64,000 nt of DNA from Treponema sp. (GTDB lineage: Bacteria > Spirochaetota > Spirochaetia > Treponematales > Treponemataceae): NCBI GenBank assembly GCA_017619795.1, contig JAFZRP010000105.1, forward strand, positions 1 to 64,000. The letters are read 5' to 3'. The notes under the pieces are model-generated. The model was not told the origin of the DNA, ran no database searches, and worked only from the letters and a program-made list of their open reading frames with translations. Positions 44,130 to 53,697 of the stretch are shown in pieces. Both the position numbers and the translations under genes were made by a program. Numbering within the stretch: the stretch's first letter is position 1; the number at the start of each line of letters is the position of its first letter.

Positions 44130-46577
44130 ATGGAGTTTAACAAAGAACAATTTAAGAAAAATCTTTCCGGTCGTTTGCGCAGACAGTATGGTAAGGATAT
44201 TTCGCAGGCAAATAAACACGATCTTTTTGATGCAGTTTCGGCTTCTGCATTAGAGTTCATTATGACAAACTGGATGGCAACAAGAAACGAGTACGAAAAA
44301 AAGCCTGTAAAGCAGCTTTATTATCTTTCTGCAGAGTTCCTTATGGGACGTGCCTTGAGCAACAACCTTATAAACGCAGGAATTAAGGATGCTGTAAAAG
44401 AAGTTTTGCAGGAAATGAATATAGATTTTGATATGATTGAGGATGAAGAGCCGGATGCAGCACTTGGCAACGGTGGTCTTGGACGACTTGCAGCCTGCTT
44501 CCTCGACTCTCTTGCAACCCTCGATTATCCTGGACACGGCTACGGAATCCGCTACGAATACGGTATGTTTGAACAGCGCATTCAGAACGGTTACCAGGTT
44601 GAATACCCTGATAACTGGCTTGCCCACCGCGATCCTTGGGAAATCAAACGTTCAGACCTTGCTGTAACAGTTAAATTCGGCGGAAACATTGCTTACGGAC
44701 GCACACCGGACGGTCAGCCTCGCTTCTACATAGAAAACGCAGAGGAAGTTACCGCTACCCCTTACGATATGCCTATTATCGGTTACGGTACAAACACAGT
44801 AAACACACTGCGTCTCTGGTCTGCATCTTCTCCAAACGGTTTTGACCTTCAGCTTTTCAACAACATGGATTATAACCGTGCCGTAGAACGCCAGAACAGT
44901 GCAGAAAACATCAGCCGTGTTCTTTATCCTAATGATAATGGACCAAGCGGAAAGGCACTTCGCCTTAAACAGCAGTACTTCTTCAGTTCTGCTTCCCTGC
45001 AGGATTTAGTTCGTCACTATGTTGCAGACCACGGCACAGACTTCAGCAAGTTTGCAGATCTTCACGTAATCCAGTTGAACGACACTCATCCTGTAGTAGC
45101 AATCCCTGAGCTTATGCGAATCCTTATTGATGACTACAACGTTGGCTGGGACGATGCCTGGAACGTTGTTACTCACACCTTTGCATATACAAACCACACA
45201 ATCCTTGCGGAAGCTTTGGAAAAGTGGCCAATTGAAATCTTCCAGGGCTTGCTCCCACGTATCTACCAGATTGTTGAAGAAATCAACCGCCGTCTCGTAA
45301 TTGAGCTCCGCGCTAAGTTCCCTAACGATTACTACAAGCACGAGCATATGGCAATTATCCACAACAACATGGTTTATATGGCCTGGCTCGCAATTCATTC
45401 GTGCTTCAGCGTAAACGGTGTTGCAGAGCTTCATACAAAGCTTCTTAAAGAGGCTGAGCTTAAAGACTGGTACACAATTTACCCTGAAAAGTTCAACAAC
45501 AAGACAAATGGTATTACACAGCGCCGCTGGCTGCTCAACTCAAATCCTTTGCTTTCAGACTTTATTACAAAACGAATTGGTCACGGCTGGGAAAAGGATT
45601 TAACAAAGCTTAAGGCACTTGAAAAATATATTGATGATGATGAAAGCCTGAACGAGCTTATCAAAATCAAACAGGAAAATAAGCAGAACCTTGCTGATTA
45701 TCTCAAGCACACTCAGAACGAGTTCCTTGATCCGGAAAGCATTTACGACGTTCAGGTAAAACGACTTCACGAATATAAACGACAGCTTCTTAATGTTTTC
45801 CACATTATGTATCTTTACAACCGCCTTGTAGAAGAACCAGATTTTGATCCTCCTGCAAGAACCTTTATTTTTGGTGCAAAGGCTGCCAGCGGTTACAGAC
45901 GTGCTAAAACAATCATCAAGTTGATTAACACAATTGCAGAGCGAATTAACAACGACCGCCGTGTTCGCGGAAAGATTCGTGTTGTATTTGTAGAAAACTA
46001 CCGTGTTTCTGTTGCAGAAAAGATTTTCCCTGCAGCAGATGTTTCTGAGCAGATTTCTACAGCCGGCTACGAAGCTTCCGGTACTTCTAACATGAAGTTT
46101 ATGGTAAACGGTGCTTTAACACTCGGTACAATGGACGGTGCTAACATAGAGATTTTTGAAGAAGCTGGAAAAGAAAACGGATTTATCTTTGGTCTTCTCA
46201 CAGAAGAAATCAAAAAGATGGAAGCCGAACACAGCTATAATCCACAGCAGTATCTTGACCGCAACCCAGCTCTTGCAAAGGTTGTTGAACAGCTTGTTGA
46301 CGGAACTTACGATCCAACTCACCAGATTTTCAAAGAACTTCACGACTCATTGATTTACGGTGTTGAGGGTCAGAGACCGGATGTTTACTATCTTCTTGCT
46401 GATTTTGATTCTTACTGTCAGGCTCAGGCAAAAATCTCTGAAGCTTACAAAGATAAGAAGAGCTGGGCAAGAAAGACTTTGATAAACATTGCAAACTCAG
46501 GCAAGTTCTCTTCTGACCGAACAATCGAAGATTACGTTCGCGACATCTGGCACTTGAAAAAACTTGAAATAAAATAG
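44130..46577 (+). CDS. glgP: Glycogen phosphorylase
   Basis: GlgP releases glucose-1-phosphate from glycogen ends using PLP. The 815-residue protein has FLMGRALSNNL, DAALGNGGLGRLAACFLDSL, VIQLNDTHPVVAIPELMRIL and the PLP-lysine motif EASGTSNMKFMVNGALTLGT followed by MDGANIEI. Length is standard. GGAG precedes the ATG. It works with GlgX, encoded 1.3 kb to the left, in mobilising glycogen. Confidence 0.95.
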   Translation: MEFNKEQFKKNLSGRLRRQYGKDISQANKHDLFDAVSASALEFIMTNWMATRNEYEKKPVKQLYYLSAEFLMGRALSNNLINAGIKDAVKEVLQEMNIDFDMIEDEEPDAALGNGGLGRLAACFLDSLATLDYPGHGYGIRYEYGMFEQRIQNGYQVEYPDNWLAHRDPWEIKRSDLAVTVKFGGNIAYGRTPDGQPRFYIENAEEVTATPYDMPIIGYGTNTVNTLRLWSASSPNGFDLQLFNNMDYNRAVERQNSAENISRVLYPNDNGPSGKALRLKQQYFFSSASLQDLVRHYVADHGTDFSKFADLHVIQLNDTHPVVAIPELMRILIDDYNVGWDDAWNVVTHTFAYTNHTILAEALEKWPIEIFQGLLPRIYQIVEEINRRLVIELRAKFPNDYYKHEHMAIIHNNMVYMAWLAIHSCFSVNGVAELHTKLLKEAELKDWYTIYPEKFNNKTNGITQRRWLLNSNPLLSDFITKRIGHGWEKDLTKLKALEKYIDDDESLNELIKIKQENKQNLADYLKHTQNEFLDPESIYDVQVKRLHEYKRQLLNVFHIMYLYNRLVEEPDFDPPARTFIFGAKAASGYRRAKTIIKLINTIAERINNDRRVRGKIRVVFVENYRVSVAEKIFPAADVSEQISTAGYEASGTSNMKFMVNGALTLGTMDGANIEIFEEAGKENGFIFGLLTEEIKKMEAEHSYNPQQYLDRNPALAKVVEQLVDGTYDPTHQIFKELHDSLIYGVEGQRPDVYYLLADFDSYCQAQAKISEAYKDKKSWARKTLINIANSGKFSSDRTIEDYVRDIWHLKKLEIK

Positions 46578-46578
46578 A

Positions 46579-46599
46579 TTGTCGTTTTGAACACGACAA
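46579..46599 (+). terminator. Hairpin between glgP and the EamA gene
   Basis: TTGTCGT (46579-46585) and ACGACAA (46593-46599) form a 7-bp stem with a 7-base loop, directly after the glgP stop. There is no U-tract, so it may be a 3' stabiliser or weak terminator. Confidence 0.4.
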
Positions 46600-46614
46600 C
46601 GCTAAAGGCGGTTT

Positions 46615-47508
46615 ATGAATAACAAATCTTTTCTTGCAAGCTTAGGACTTATTCTTACAGCCGCCATTTGGGGTTTTGCCTTTGTTGTAGTAAAGGATAG
46701 CCTTGATTACATTGGTGCAATTTATATGATAGCAATCCGCTACACAATTGCATCAGTTGTAATGGCACTCATTTTTATAAAAAAGCTCCGAAACATCAAC
46801 CGTCAGTATATTTTGCACGGCCTGCTTTCCGGAGCTTTTCTGTTTCTTGCCTATACAACACAAACAATCGGCTGCGACTACACAACCGCAGGTAAAAACG
46901 CTTTTCTTACAACTGTTTATGTAATTTTAATTCCCTTAATCAGCTGGATTATGTACAAAAAAAGACCCGGTTGGTACGTTTTTGTTGCAGCCTTTCTTTC
47001 CGTCACAGGAATCGGCTTACTCGCACTCGGAACAAACGATACTGGCCGCATAAACATTGGTGATATTCTTACTTTAATCTGTGGACTTTTCTACGCGCTG
47101 CATATAATCTGGACAGAAAAATACAACAAGCTTGGCGACGACCCGCTTCTTCTTACCCTGCTCCAATTTGCCGCCTGTACAATCTACGGCTGGATTCTTG
47201 CCCCAATCTACGACGGAGCCTTCCCTGTTGAAGCCTTCCAGACCCCACGTGTGATTCTTTCAATGCTTTATCTTGGTCTTTTCAGCACAATGCTTTGCTT
47301 CAGCCTGCAGAACATAGGTTTAAAATACGTAAAGTCTTCGCTGGCTTCTCTGTTCCTGAGTTTCGAAAGTGTATTCGGAATCCTCTTCAGCGCAATGATC
47401 CTTCACGAACAAATTACGCTGCGAATGGGCTTTGGTTGCATTTTGATTTTTGTCGCAGTTATCCTCGCCGAAACCAAGTTTCAATTCAGACAGACTAATG
47501 ATTCATAA
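46615..47508 (+). CDS. EamA-family (DMT) transporter
   Basis: The 297-residue protein has ten hydrophobic segments in two homologous halves, each an EamA unit. It opens SLGLILTAAIWGFAFVVVKD, with YMIAIRYTIASVVMALIF in the first half and LLTLLQFAACTIYGWIL and SSLASLFLSFESVFGILFSA in the second. Family members export metabolites or amino acids; the substrate is unknown. It may be co-transcribed with glgP. Confidence 0.85.
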   Translation: MNNKSFLASLGLILTAAIWGFAFVVVKDSLDYIGAIYMIAIRYTIASVVMALIFIKKLRNINRQYILHGLLSGAFLFLAYTTQTIGCDYTTAGKNAFLTTVYVILIPLISWIMYKKRPGWYVFVAAFLSVTGIGLLALGTNDTGRINIGDILTLICGLFYALHIIWTEKYNKLGDDPLLLTLLQFAACTIYGWILAPIYDGAFPVEAFQTPRVILSMLYLGLFSTMLCFSLQNIGLKYVKSSLASLFLSFESVFGILFSAMILHEQITLRMGFGCILIFVAVILAETKFQFRQTNDS

Positions 47509-47510
47509 AG

Positions 47511-47530
47511 TGTCACTGGTACAAGTGACA
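47511..47530. terminator. Hairpin between convergent EamA and cyclase genes
   Basis: TGTCACT (47511-47517) and AGTGACA (47524-47530) pair with a 6-base loop in the short gap between two convergent genes. It lacks a clear U-tract, so the call is tentative. Confidence 0.4.
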
Positions 47531-47540
47531 GCCGAGCTTG

Positions 47541-49619
47541 CTATTTGCTTGTTGCTTCCCAAACGCCTTTCCACTCTTTTGGTGGATTTTCAATAAACTC
47601 GCGGCATTTTTCCATGTACTTCTTGCAAGGTGCATCCTGATCAGCATATTTTTCAAAAATTGTAAGCGCAAGATTGAACTTTCCGGCATAGAACAATGTA
47701 CAGGCAACTTCGAACTTATCTATAATTTCGCGTTTCTTAAGATAAAGCTCTTTTTCCATCGGCTCATAAACAACAACGGCTTCTTTTTTACCGACAACCG
47801 CAACATTCGCAAGCTTACGCCAGCCTAAATCAACACCATACTTCTGGGCAGCCTTCATAGTAGCTTCGGTACACATAGTATAAGTACCAAACTGTTTGTT
47901 TAAGCCTTCAAGTCGGGAAGCAAGATTTACACTGTCGCCAAGCATTGTATAGTCAAAGCGGATTTCTGAACCCATATTGCCGATTACTGCAGTTCCAGTG
48001 TTCAAACCGATTCGCTGATACATTTTTTTACCACAAAGCTTTTCAAACTCATCTCTAAGCTCGGCAAGCCTTTTCTGACACTGCATCGCCGCAAGTACAG
48101 CTCGTTTTCCATGATCCTCTTCTTCAAGCGGAGCATTCCAGAAGGCAATAATTGCATCACCTTCGTATTTATCAATTGTACCGCCGGAAGCAAGAATAAT
48201 ATTTGTCATTTCCGAAAGATACTTATTAAGAACTCCAATCAACTTTTCTGGAGGGAAGTTTTCCGAAATGCTTGTAAAGCCTTGAATATCTGAGAAATAA
48301 ATACTGATTTCGCGTCGTTCACCGCCAAGCTTGAGCATATCCGGATCCGCAATAAGCTGCTCAATAACAGCAGGACTCAGATACTGGCTGAAGGCCGACT
48401 GAATAAAGCGCTTTTGTCTTCCTTCCAGTGCGTAGCTCAATCCAAGAGAAGAAAGGAACGAAAGGATAAAGCCAAGCAAAGGAATAATAATTGGCAGCCA
48501 GATTCCAGGAATAAACAATCCGTATGGAACGCCAATAGAAATTATAAGTCCCAGAGCAAAGCCGATGATGATGAGCACAGAAGTCTTTTTTGCACTTACG
48601 CTCTTTCCTTCAGAGAAAGTAATAACTATTGCTCCAAAGAATGCAAGCAGGACAATCCAGCCAAAAACAAATAAATCAGGAACCTTTCGTACAAAAGAAT
48701 TGTTCAGATAATTATCGAGTGTAGTCATATGAACACCAACTCCAGGGTAAACCTGAGAAACCGGTGTAGAACAAATATCGAAAAGTCCAGGTGCATACAA
48801 GGCTAAGAATATATATAAATCTTCAAAATATTCAGGAGAGATAATCTCCATATTATCATCAAACTCTTCCTGAGTAATTTCGCCAGCCTGAAGCTTTTTC
48901 CATTCATCAAAGCTCTGCAAAATTGTTTTAGCATTGTATGGATTATAAGAATCGGTAGAAGTCTGATATCTGAGTCGAACTATCCCAGGTTCTTCGCAAG
49001 GAGCATCTGTGTAATCTACACCTTCCAATACAAGAGGTGCCAATCCTAAAGAAGGATATTTTTCTCCCCTGTAATTGTAGTAAATGCGGGCACGACGGAT
49101 TATATCATCATCATCCTTTTTGCTTGTTACATTTGCAATTACAGCGGCATTGTCTTTAATAGGAGCAACAGGAAACTTTGCAATATCGGTTTTTCCCTGC
49201 TGAATAACGTGAATTGTCTGAATTACCTTTCCGCTGTTTTTTTCTGCTTCTCCATACTTTTCATCATCCTCGGGACCATAAAAAGAAGGCTCTGTATACA
49301 GCATATCGAAGGCGATAGATTTAGGATTTCCCAAAGAAAGATATTCTACAATATTAGCTGCCGATTCTCTTGGCCACGGCCACGACCAGCCCTTTTCCTG
49401 CCAGGCCCAGTCTATACTTTCCTGATCAATAACAATCAAAGCAATATTGTCATCCGGATGGATAAACCTCGAAGTACTGAGCATTCGGGTATCGTAGGTT
49501 TTATTTTCGAGTGTTGTAAATAATCCGACTTTATACAGAACAATAGTAAGAGCACTGCATACCAAGGCAACAATTACTGAACGAATCCAGATTTTCCCGT
49601 TTTTTTTCTGTTTTTTCAT
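47541..49619 (-). CDS. CHASE2-domain adenylate cyclase
   Basis: The 692-residue protein has an N-terminal membrane helix, a periplasmic CHASE2 sensor (DTRMLSTSRFIHPDDNIALI ... SWPWPRE ... SIAFDMLYTEP), three further helices near 335-410, and a class III cyclase domain. The cyclase motifs are YFSDIQGFTSISE (metal Asp), DKYEGDAIIAFW (substrate Lys and second Asp) and RFDYTMLGDSVNLASRLEGL. The Lys/Asp pair points to ATP and cAMP. The C-terminus is a short TPR-like helical region. Its start is 3 bases after the stop of the M48 gene, so envelope cues may be relayed to cAMP. Confidence 0.9.
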   Translation of the reverse strand: MKKQKKNGKIWIRSVIVALVCSALTIVLYKVGLFTTLENKTYDTRMLSTSRFIHPDDNIALIVIDQESIDWAWQEKGWSWPWPRESAANIVEYLSLGNPKSIAFDMLYTEPSFYGPEDDEKYGEAEKNSGKVIQTIHVIQQGKTDIAKFPVAPIKDNAAVIANVTSKKDDDDIIRRARIYYNYRGEKYPSLGLAPLVLEGVDYTDAPCEEPGIVRLRYQTSTDSYNPYNAKTILQSFDEWKKLQAGEITQEEFDDNMEIISPEYFEDLYIFLALYAPGLFDICSTPVSQVYPGVGVHMTTLDNYLNNSFVRKVPDLFVFGWIVLLAFFGAIVITFSEGKSVSAKKTSVLIIIGFALGLIISIGVPYGLFIPGIWLPIIIPLLGFILSFLSSLGLSYALEGRQKRFIQSAFSQYLSPAVIEQLIADPDMLKLGGERREISIYFSDIQGFTSISENFPPEKLIGVLNKYLSEMTNIILASGGTIDKYEGDAIIAFWNAPLEEEDHGKRAVLAAMQCQKRLAELRDEFEKLCGKKMYQRIGLNTGTAVIGNMGSEIRFDYTMLGDSVNLASRLEGLNKQFGTYTMCTEATMKAAQKYGVDLGWRKLANVAVVGKKEAVVVYEPMEKELYLKKREIIDKFEVACTLFYAGKFNLALTIFEKYADQDAPCKKYMEKCREFIENPPKEWKGVWEATSK

Positions 49620-49622
49620 TTT

Positions 49623-50600
49623 TTAAAAATATTCCTTGAGTTCGTCAAATCTCTTCTGTCTGTTTTTCTTACTTGAACCTTTGTAAGTATATTTTTTCTT
49701 AAAGTTCTTTACATTTCTCTTTCTTGCTGATGGTGATGGATGAGTCTTGCTCCAGCCTGAATCACCTTCCTTAATGTTTCGTTCAAGAAGATCAAGCATG
49801 TCGTTCATAGCCTCTGGATCATAACCGGAGTCTGACATAAGCATAAGGGCATTTCTGTCGGCATCAAATTCCTGTGTTACAGAGAAACCTGAATCTACAA
49901 GAGTCTTAACTATTTCGTCTCCTGCATTTGTCAAATAATCCAAATCCTCCTGAGAAACAAGTCCCTGGAATCTTGGATCGGAATTTTCATAAACTGATGT
50001 TGTTACGCCTTTTACACCCTGCATTGTAGCAGAAGTAACACGGCTTGATTTTATAGCCTTAATACTGTGATTCAACTGAATGTGAGAAATTTCATGAGCA
50101 AGAACTGCAGCAACAGCATCCTCAGAATCTGTACACTTAAGAAGTCCTCTTGTAACAAAAATGTGTCCGCCAGGAGTTGCAAGTGCGTTTATTTCATCTG
50201 AATCGAGAATGGCAACATAATAACCCTTGTACAAATAAGGAACTGCCGAATTGATTGTGATTGCTGTACAAATCTTGTTCAGATAGGCAGTTGCTTCTGG
50301 AGCATCGTAAACCTTATAGTTCTTTGTGATAATGGCAGCAACTGTTCTTCCAATATAATAAGCTTCTTCAGGAGTGATATTGTCTTCTGCAGCTTTTATT
50401 ATACCGTCAATTCCAGTTACAACAGCATCAGCAATAGCTTCGTCGCCATTCTTATCATCATCCTCTTCTTCATAGTAAATAGGCTGCTCAATAGAACTTA
50501 TAACTCTTGCCAGCGTTGAACAGGAAGTAAACATTAATGCAGTAAGCATTGCAAATGCTAACGGTAATGATATAAATATCTTTCTTTTTTCAATTTTCAT
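49623..50600 (-). CDS. M48-family metalloprotease, predicted lipoprotein
   Basis: From ATG 50600 (GGAGAATAAA upstream) the 325-residue protein has a lipobox-type signal ending MFTSC near residue 27 and the M48 zinc motif AAVLAHEISHIQLNH with the third ligand in FDADRNALMLM. A C-terminal DDLLERNIKEGDSGWSKTHPSP-like segment resembles BepA/LoiP-type proteases that police outer-membrane proteins. It acts in the periplasm. An upstream in-frame ATG (50624) is less likely. Middle gene of the SH3-M48-cyclase operon. Confidence 0.87.
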   Translation of the reverse strand: MKIEKRKIFISLPLAFAMLTALMFTSCSTLARVISSIEQPIYYEEEDDDKNGDEAIADAVVTGIDGIIKAAEDNITPEEAYYIGRTVAAIITKNYKVYDAPEATAYLNKICTAITINSAVPYLYKGYYVAILDSDEINALATPGGHIFVTRGLLKCTDSEDAVAAVLAHEISHIQLNHSIKAIKSSRVTSATMQGVKGVTTSVYENSDPRFQGLVSQEDLDYLTNAGDEIVKTLVDSGFSVTQEFDADRNALMLMSDSGYDPEAMNDMLDLLERNIKEGDSGWSKTHPSPSARKRNVKNFKKKYTYKGSSKKNRQKRFDELKEYF

Positions 50601-50625
50601 TTTATTCTCCAGTACAAATAACAAA

Positions 50626-51210
50626 CTAATTTTCCAGTCTCAAGTTGCCTTCTTCAATGAATGCAATCGTATCATCTTCAGTAACCATATTTTTCTCAAT
50701 TGCATCTACAAGCTCAAAGCTTACATTGAACTCATCCTCATAAGCAGCTTCTACAGCAGAATTAAAGCCTTTTCCTGCCAGAGAAAGCTCAGAGGCATTT
50801 GTAGAAACCTTTCTTGAAACACTTGTATCTTCCTCTTCTTCATCATCATAAGGAGAACGCAGTTTATTTACAGAGCCTTTTCCTGCAAGTGCAAGCTGGT
50901 CTGCATTTGTTGTAGTATTCGAAGCAACAATAATCTTCTTTCTTGTGAGGGAACCGCTGTTTACCCAGCCTGTTATTGAATCATCATCAAAGGCAGTAAT
51001 TTTACACCAGGAGCCTTTTTCGTCTGTTACAAAAACCCTTGAGCCATAAATAAGAGAACCACACTGTCTGCCTGTAATAGATGCTTTATTCTTAAGCACC
51101 AACTCCTCTACAGCAACATACATTACCTTAGATTCTTTCTTTTTTGGAGCTGAAAACAACTTTACTCCAACAAGCAGAATACAGAATAAAATAATCAGAT
51201 TTCTTTTCAT
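50626..51210 (-). CDS. Exported SH3-domain protein
   Basis: From ATG 51210 (AGAGG upstream) the 194-residue product has a signal peptide (LIILFCILLVGVKLFSA) and a bacterial SH3 domain at about 30-95 (LVLKNKASITGRQCGSLIYG ... GWVNSGSL). It then carries an acidic tail with two copies of an NAxxLxLAGKG motif separated by an Asp/Glu run. Bacterial SH3 domains bind peptidoglycan or proline-rich peptides. First gene of a leftward operon with the M48 protease. Confidence 0.75.
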   Translation of the reverse strand: MKRNLIILFCILLVGVKLFSAPKKKESKVMYVAVEELVLKNKASITGRQCGSLIYGSRVFVTDEKGSWCKITAFDDDSITGWVNSGSLTRKKIIVASNTTTNADQLALAGKGSVNKLRSPYDDEEEEDTSVSRKVSTNASELSLAGKGFNSAVEAAYEDEFNVSFELVDAIEKNMVTEDDTIAFIEEGNLRLEN

Positions 51211-51255
51211 ACTCAAAACCTCTGTATAATGATAACACATATTTTGCATTTATGA

Positions 51256-51261
51256 TATAAT
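51256..51261 (+). promoter_or_regulatory. -10 element of a leaderless promoter
   Basis: TATAAT ends exactly 6 bases before the ATG at 51268, and no Shine-Dalgarno is present. Transcription would begin at the A of the start codon. The -35 (ATAACA at 51232-51237) is moderate. Confidence 0.6.
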
Positions 51262-51267
51262 TTTCCC

Positions 51268-52890
51268 ATGATTAAAGAATTGACTATTACTATAAACCCC
51301 GAAGACGAAAAAAATTACAAGAAAATAAAATCACTCATATATAAGGAACTAAACAACAACCGAATTGCTTTTACGGCAGAAAATACAACCCTTGTGTTTC
51401 AGAAAAAATCGATTGATGCACGGCACGGAAAGGTAAAGCTCCATTTAAGGTATAAGGTTTACATTGATGAAAAGCCGTCTGAAAGTGAGGATGAGGTACC
51501 GCACTGGAAAAAGGCTGACGGAAAAAAGACGGTAATCATTATTGGTTCTGGTCCTGCGGGGCTATTTGCAGCTCTAAGGCTTCTGGAAGTGGGAATTAAG
51601 CCTGTAATTATAGAACGCGGTACAGATACAGCTGCCCGCCGAAAGGATATTGCGCTTATCAGTACAAAAAGTGTTGTAAACGGAAACAGCAACTATTGCT
51701 TTGGAGAAGGTGGTGCCGGTACTTTTTCGGACGGAAAGCTTTATACCAGAAGCAATAAACGCGGTGATATCGGCAGAATTTTACGGATTTTTGCACATTT
51801 TGGCGCCGACAAAGCTATTCTTACAGATGCACATCCTCATATCGGGACAGACAGGCTGCCAAAGGTTATAAACAATATGCGGAATATGATTATTGAGCTT
51901 GGCGGCGAGTTTTATTTTAATACAAAGCTCACAGATTTTATTATTTCGGATGCTGAATTGCGTGGAAACAACACTAAAACCGTGCGCGGGATTATGACGG
52001 AAAACGTTCAAACCGGCGAGAAAAAAGAGTTTTTGGGAGATGCCGTTATTCTAGCTACTGGTCATTCTGCTACAGATGTTTACACGCTTCTTGCAAAAAC
52101 CGAACCTAAAGCCCTGGAAGCAAAAACATTTGCAGCTGGTGTACGCGTTGAACATCCCCGCACGCTTATAGATCACATTCAGTACCACGGAAAAACCGAA
52201 GGAATGCCTGCTGCAGAATACCGAGTAACCGTTCAGGAGGATGAAAGGGGCGTTTATTCGTTCTGTATGTGTCCTGGTGGCTTTGTAGTGCCTTCTGCCT
52301 CTGGTGATGATGAAATTGTTGTAAACGGAATGTCTGCGGCTGCCAGAAACTCAAAATGGTCTAACGCTGCCATTGTAGTAGAAACTCGCCCGGAGGATAT
52401 TCCACAGAACTTTGTTGCCGAGGCAGAAAAAATGGGTTGTCCGGCAATTGCGGGGCTGCTTTTCAGGACTGAATTGGAAAGACTGGCTAAAGTGCACGGT
52501 AAAGGACAAGCGGCTCCTGCCCAGCTTTTAACGGATTTTCTGGCAAACAAAACATCTTCAAAGCTGCCGGAAACAAGCTATACACCGGGAATTGTTGCTT
52601 CAAACTTAAACGAATGGCTGCCTCCACATATCTGTGGGCGGTTACAGAAGGGTTTTAAGGATATTGATAAGAAAATGAAGGGATTTATATGCCCGGAAGC
52701 TCTGTTAATTGCAGCAGAAACACGTACAAGCACTCCTGTAAGAATACTTCGCGACAACGAAACCCTTGAATGCTGCGGATTAAAAAGACTTTATCCAGCT
52801 GGCGAAGGCAGTGGTTACTCCGGCGGTATTGTTTCAAGTGCAATGGATGGAGAAAAAGTCGCCTGCGAATTAGTAAAAAGCTTTAAATAA
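51268..52890 (+). CDS. FAD-dependent dehydrogenase (COG2509-type)
   Basis: The 540-residue flavoprotein has an N-terminal ferredoxin-like extension, then the FAD-binding VIIIGSGPAGLFAALRLLE with ERGTD, an NYCFGEGGAGTFSDGKLYTR block, a second GDAVILATGHSATDVY motif and the C-terminal GLKRLYPAGEGSGYSGGIVSSAMDG. This is the uncharacterised COG2509 class; the substrate is unknown. The cytoplasmic location follows from the absence of a signal. Its promoter places the -10 six bases from the ATG. Confidence 0.85.
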   Translation: MIKELTITINPEDEKNYKKIKSLIYKELNNNRIAFTAENTTLVFQKKSIDARHGKVKLHLRYKVYIDEKPSESEDEVPHWKKADGKKTVIIIGSGPAGLFAALRLLEVGIKPVIIERGTDTAARRKDIALISTKSVVNGNSNYCFGEGGAGTFSDGKLYTRSNKRGDIGRILRIFAHFGADKAILTDAHPHIGTDRLPKVINNMRNMIIELGGEFYFNTKLTDFIISDAELRGNNTKTVRGIMTENVQTGEKKEFLGDAVILATGHSATDVYTLLAKTEPKALEAKTFAAGVRVEHPRTLIDHIQYHGKTEGMPAAEYRVTVQEDERGVYSFCMCPGGFVVPSASGDDEIVVNGMSAAARNSKWSNAAIVVETRPEDIPQNFVAEAEKMGCPAIAGLLFRTELERLAKVHGKGQAAPAQLLTDFLANKTSSKLPETSYTPGIVASNLNEWLPPHICGRLQKGFKDIDKKMKGFICPEALLIAAETRTSTPVRILRDNETLECCGLKRLYPAGEGSGYSGGIVSSAMDGEKVACELVKSFK

Positions 52891-52901
52891 CATAAGTTTA
52901 A

Positions 52902-52929
52902 TTGATTTTTTATAACTCTTTGATATAAT
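52902..52929 (+). promoter_or_regulatory. Promoter of the membrane HTH regulator gene
   Basis: TTGATT (52902-52907) and TATAAT (52924-52929) are 16 bases apart. The ATG at 52939 is only 9 bases after the -10 and has no ribosome-binding site, so the message is nearly leaderless. Confidence 0.65.
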
Positions 52930-52938
52930 AGTAGTATT

Positions 52939-53697
52939 ATGAAGTTTAATAGAATCAACGCCGAGAGAGTTGTATCTATTATTGGAACAATTTATATGGG
53001 ATTGGCTCTCATGAGTGCCATTCTATTAAATGGAGACTCAGAATCCATCATCCCCCATAGCAAAATTGTTATTATTATCACCCACAGTGTTTGTGCTTTA
53101 TTATCTTTTATTTCCATATTTAAGACCGGTATCAGGCTAAAAATTACAGTTTTATTAATAGAAAGCTGTCTCCTTATTCTTACAAATTACGAAATATTAG
53201 GTATTTTCTTCTTCTATTTTGCAATTATTCTTCTTCTGTGTAATAACTTTTTCACAAGCAAATCCTTTTTCCAGGCCAGTATTCTGTTTGATTTCCATCT
53301 TGTAAACATTCTTTTAATGTATACACATGGATGGCCACAGACAATTGTTGCTCTTGCCACCTCTGTTTTTGCATTCTTCTTCTTCTTGTGGATTTATAAG
53401 ATTTTGAAATCAAAGCTTTCGTACCTGTTACCGTCTTCTGTAACAAATAATGAGGTTTTGCAGTCTGTAAAACCAGGTTCAGAAATCTCCCTTAAGGATT
53501 ATAACCTTACAGAAAGACAAATTGATATGGTGCTTGATTATCTTCACAACAATCTTTCGTATAATGACCTTAGCGAAAAGTATTATGTAAGCCTTTCAAC
53601 AGTAAAAAAAGACTTTGCCGAAGTATTTAAGATCTTTAACGTAACAAAGCTGGAAGAGCTGCATATCCTTTTCCTGCAATATCATATCGTTAAATAA
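52939..53697 (+). CDS. Membrane-bound LuxR-like HTH regulator
   Basis: The 252-residue protein has about five to six membrane helices in residues 10-155 (TIYMGLALMSAILL, KIVIIITHSVCALLSFISIF, GIFFFYFAIILLLC, TIVALATSVFAFFFFLWIY). A short linker follows, then a C-terminal LuxR-like helix-turn-helix (LTERQIDMVLDYLHNNLSYN, DLSEKYYVSLSTVKKDFAEV). The architecture suits a one-component regulator that reads the membrane state. Targets are unknown; the nearest downstream genes are the candidate small RNA and the PurH-like gene. Confidence 0.75.
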   Translation: MKFNRINAERVVSIIGTIYMGLALMSAILLNGDSESIIPHSKIVIIITHSVCALLSFISIFKTGIRLKITVLLIESCLLILTNYEILGIFFFYFAIILLLCNNFFTSKSFFQASILFDFHLVNILLMYTHGWPQTIVALATSVFAFFFFLWIYKILKSKLSYLLPSSVTNNEVLQSVKPGSEISLKDYNLTERQIDMVLDYLHNNLSYNDLSEKYYVSLSTVKKDFAEVFKIFNVTKLEELHILFLQYHIVK

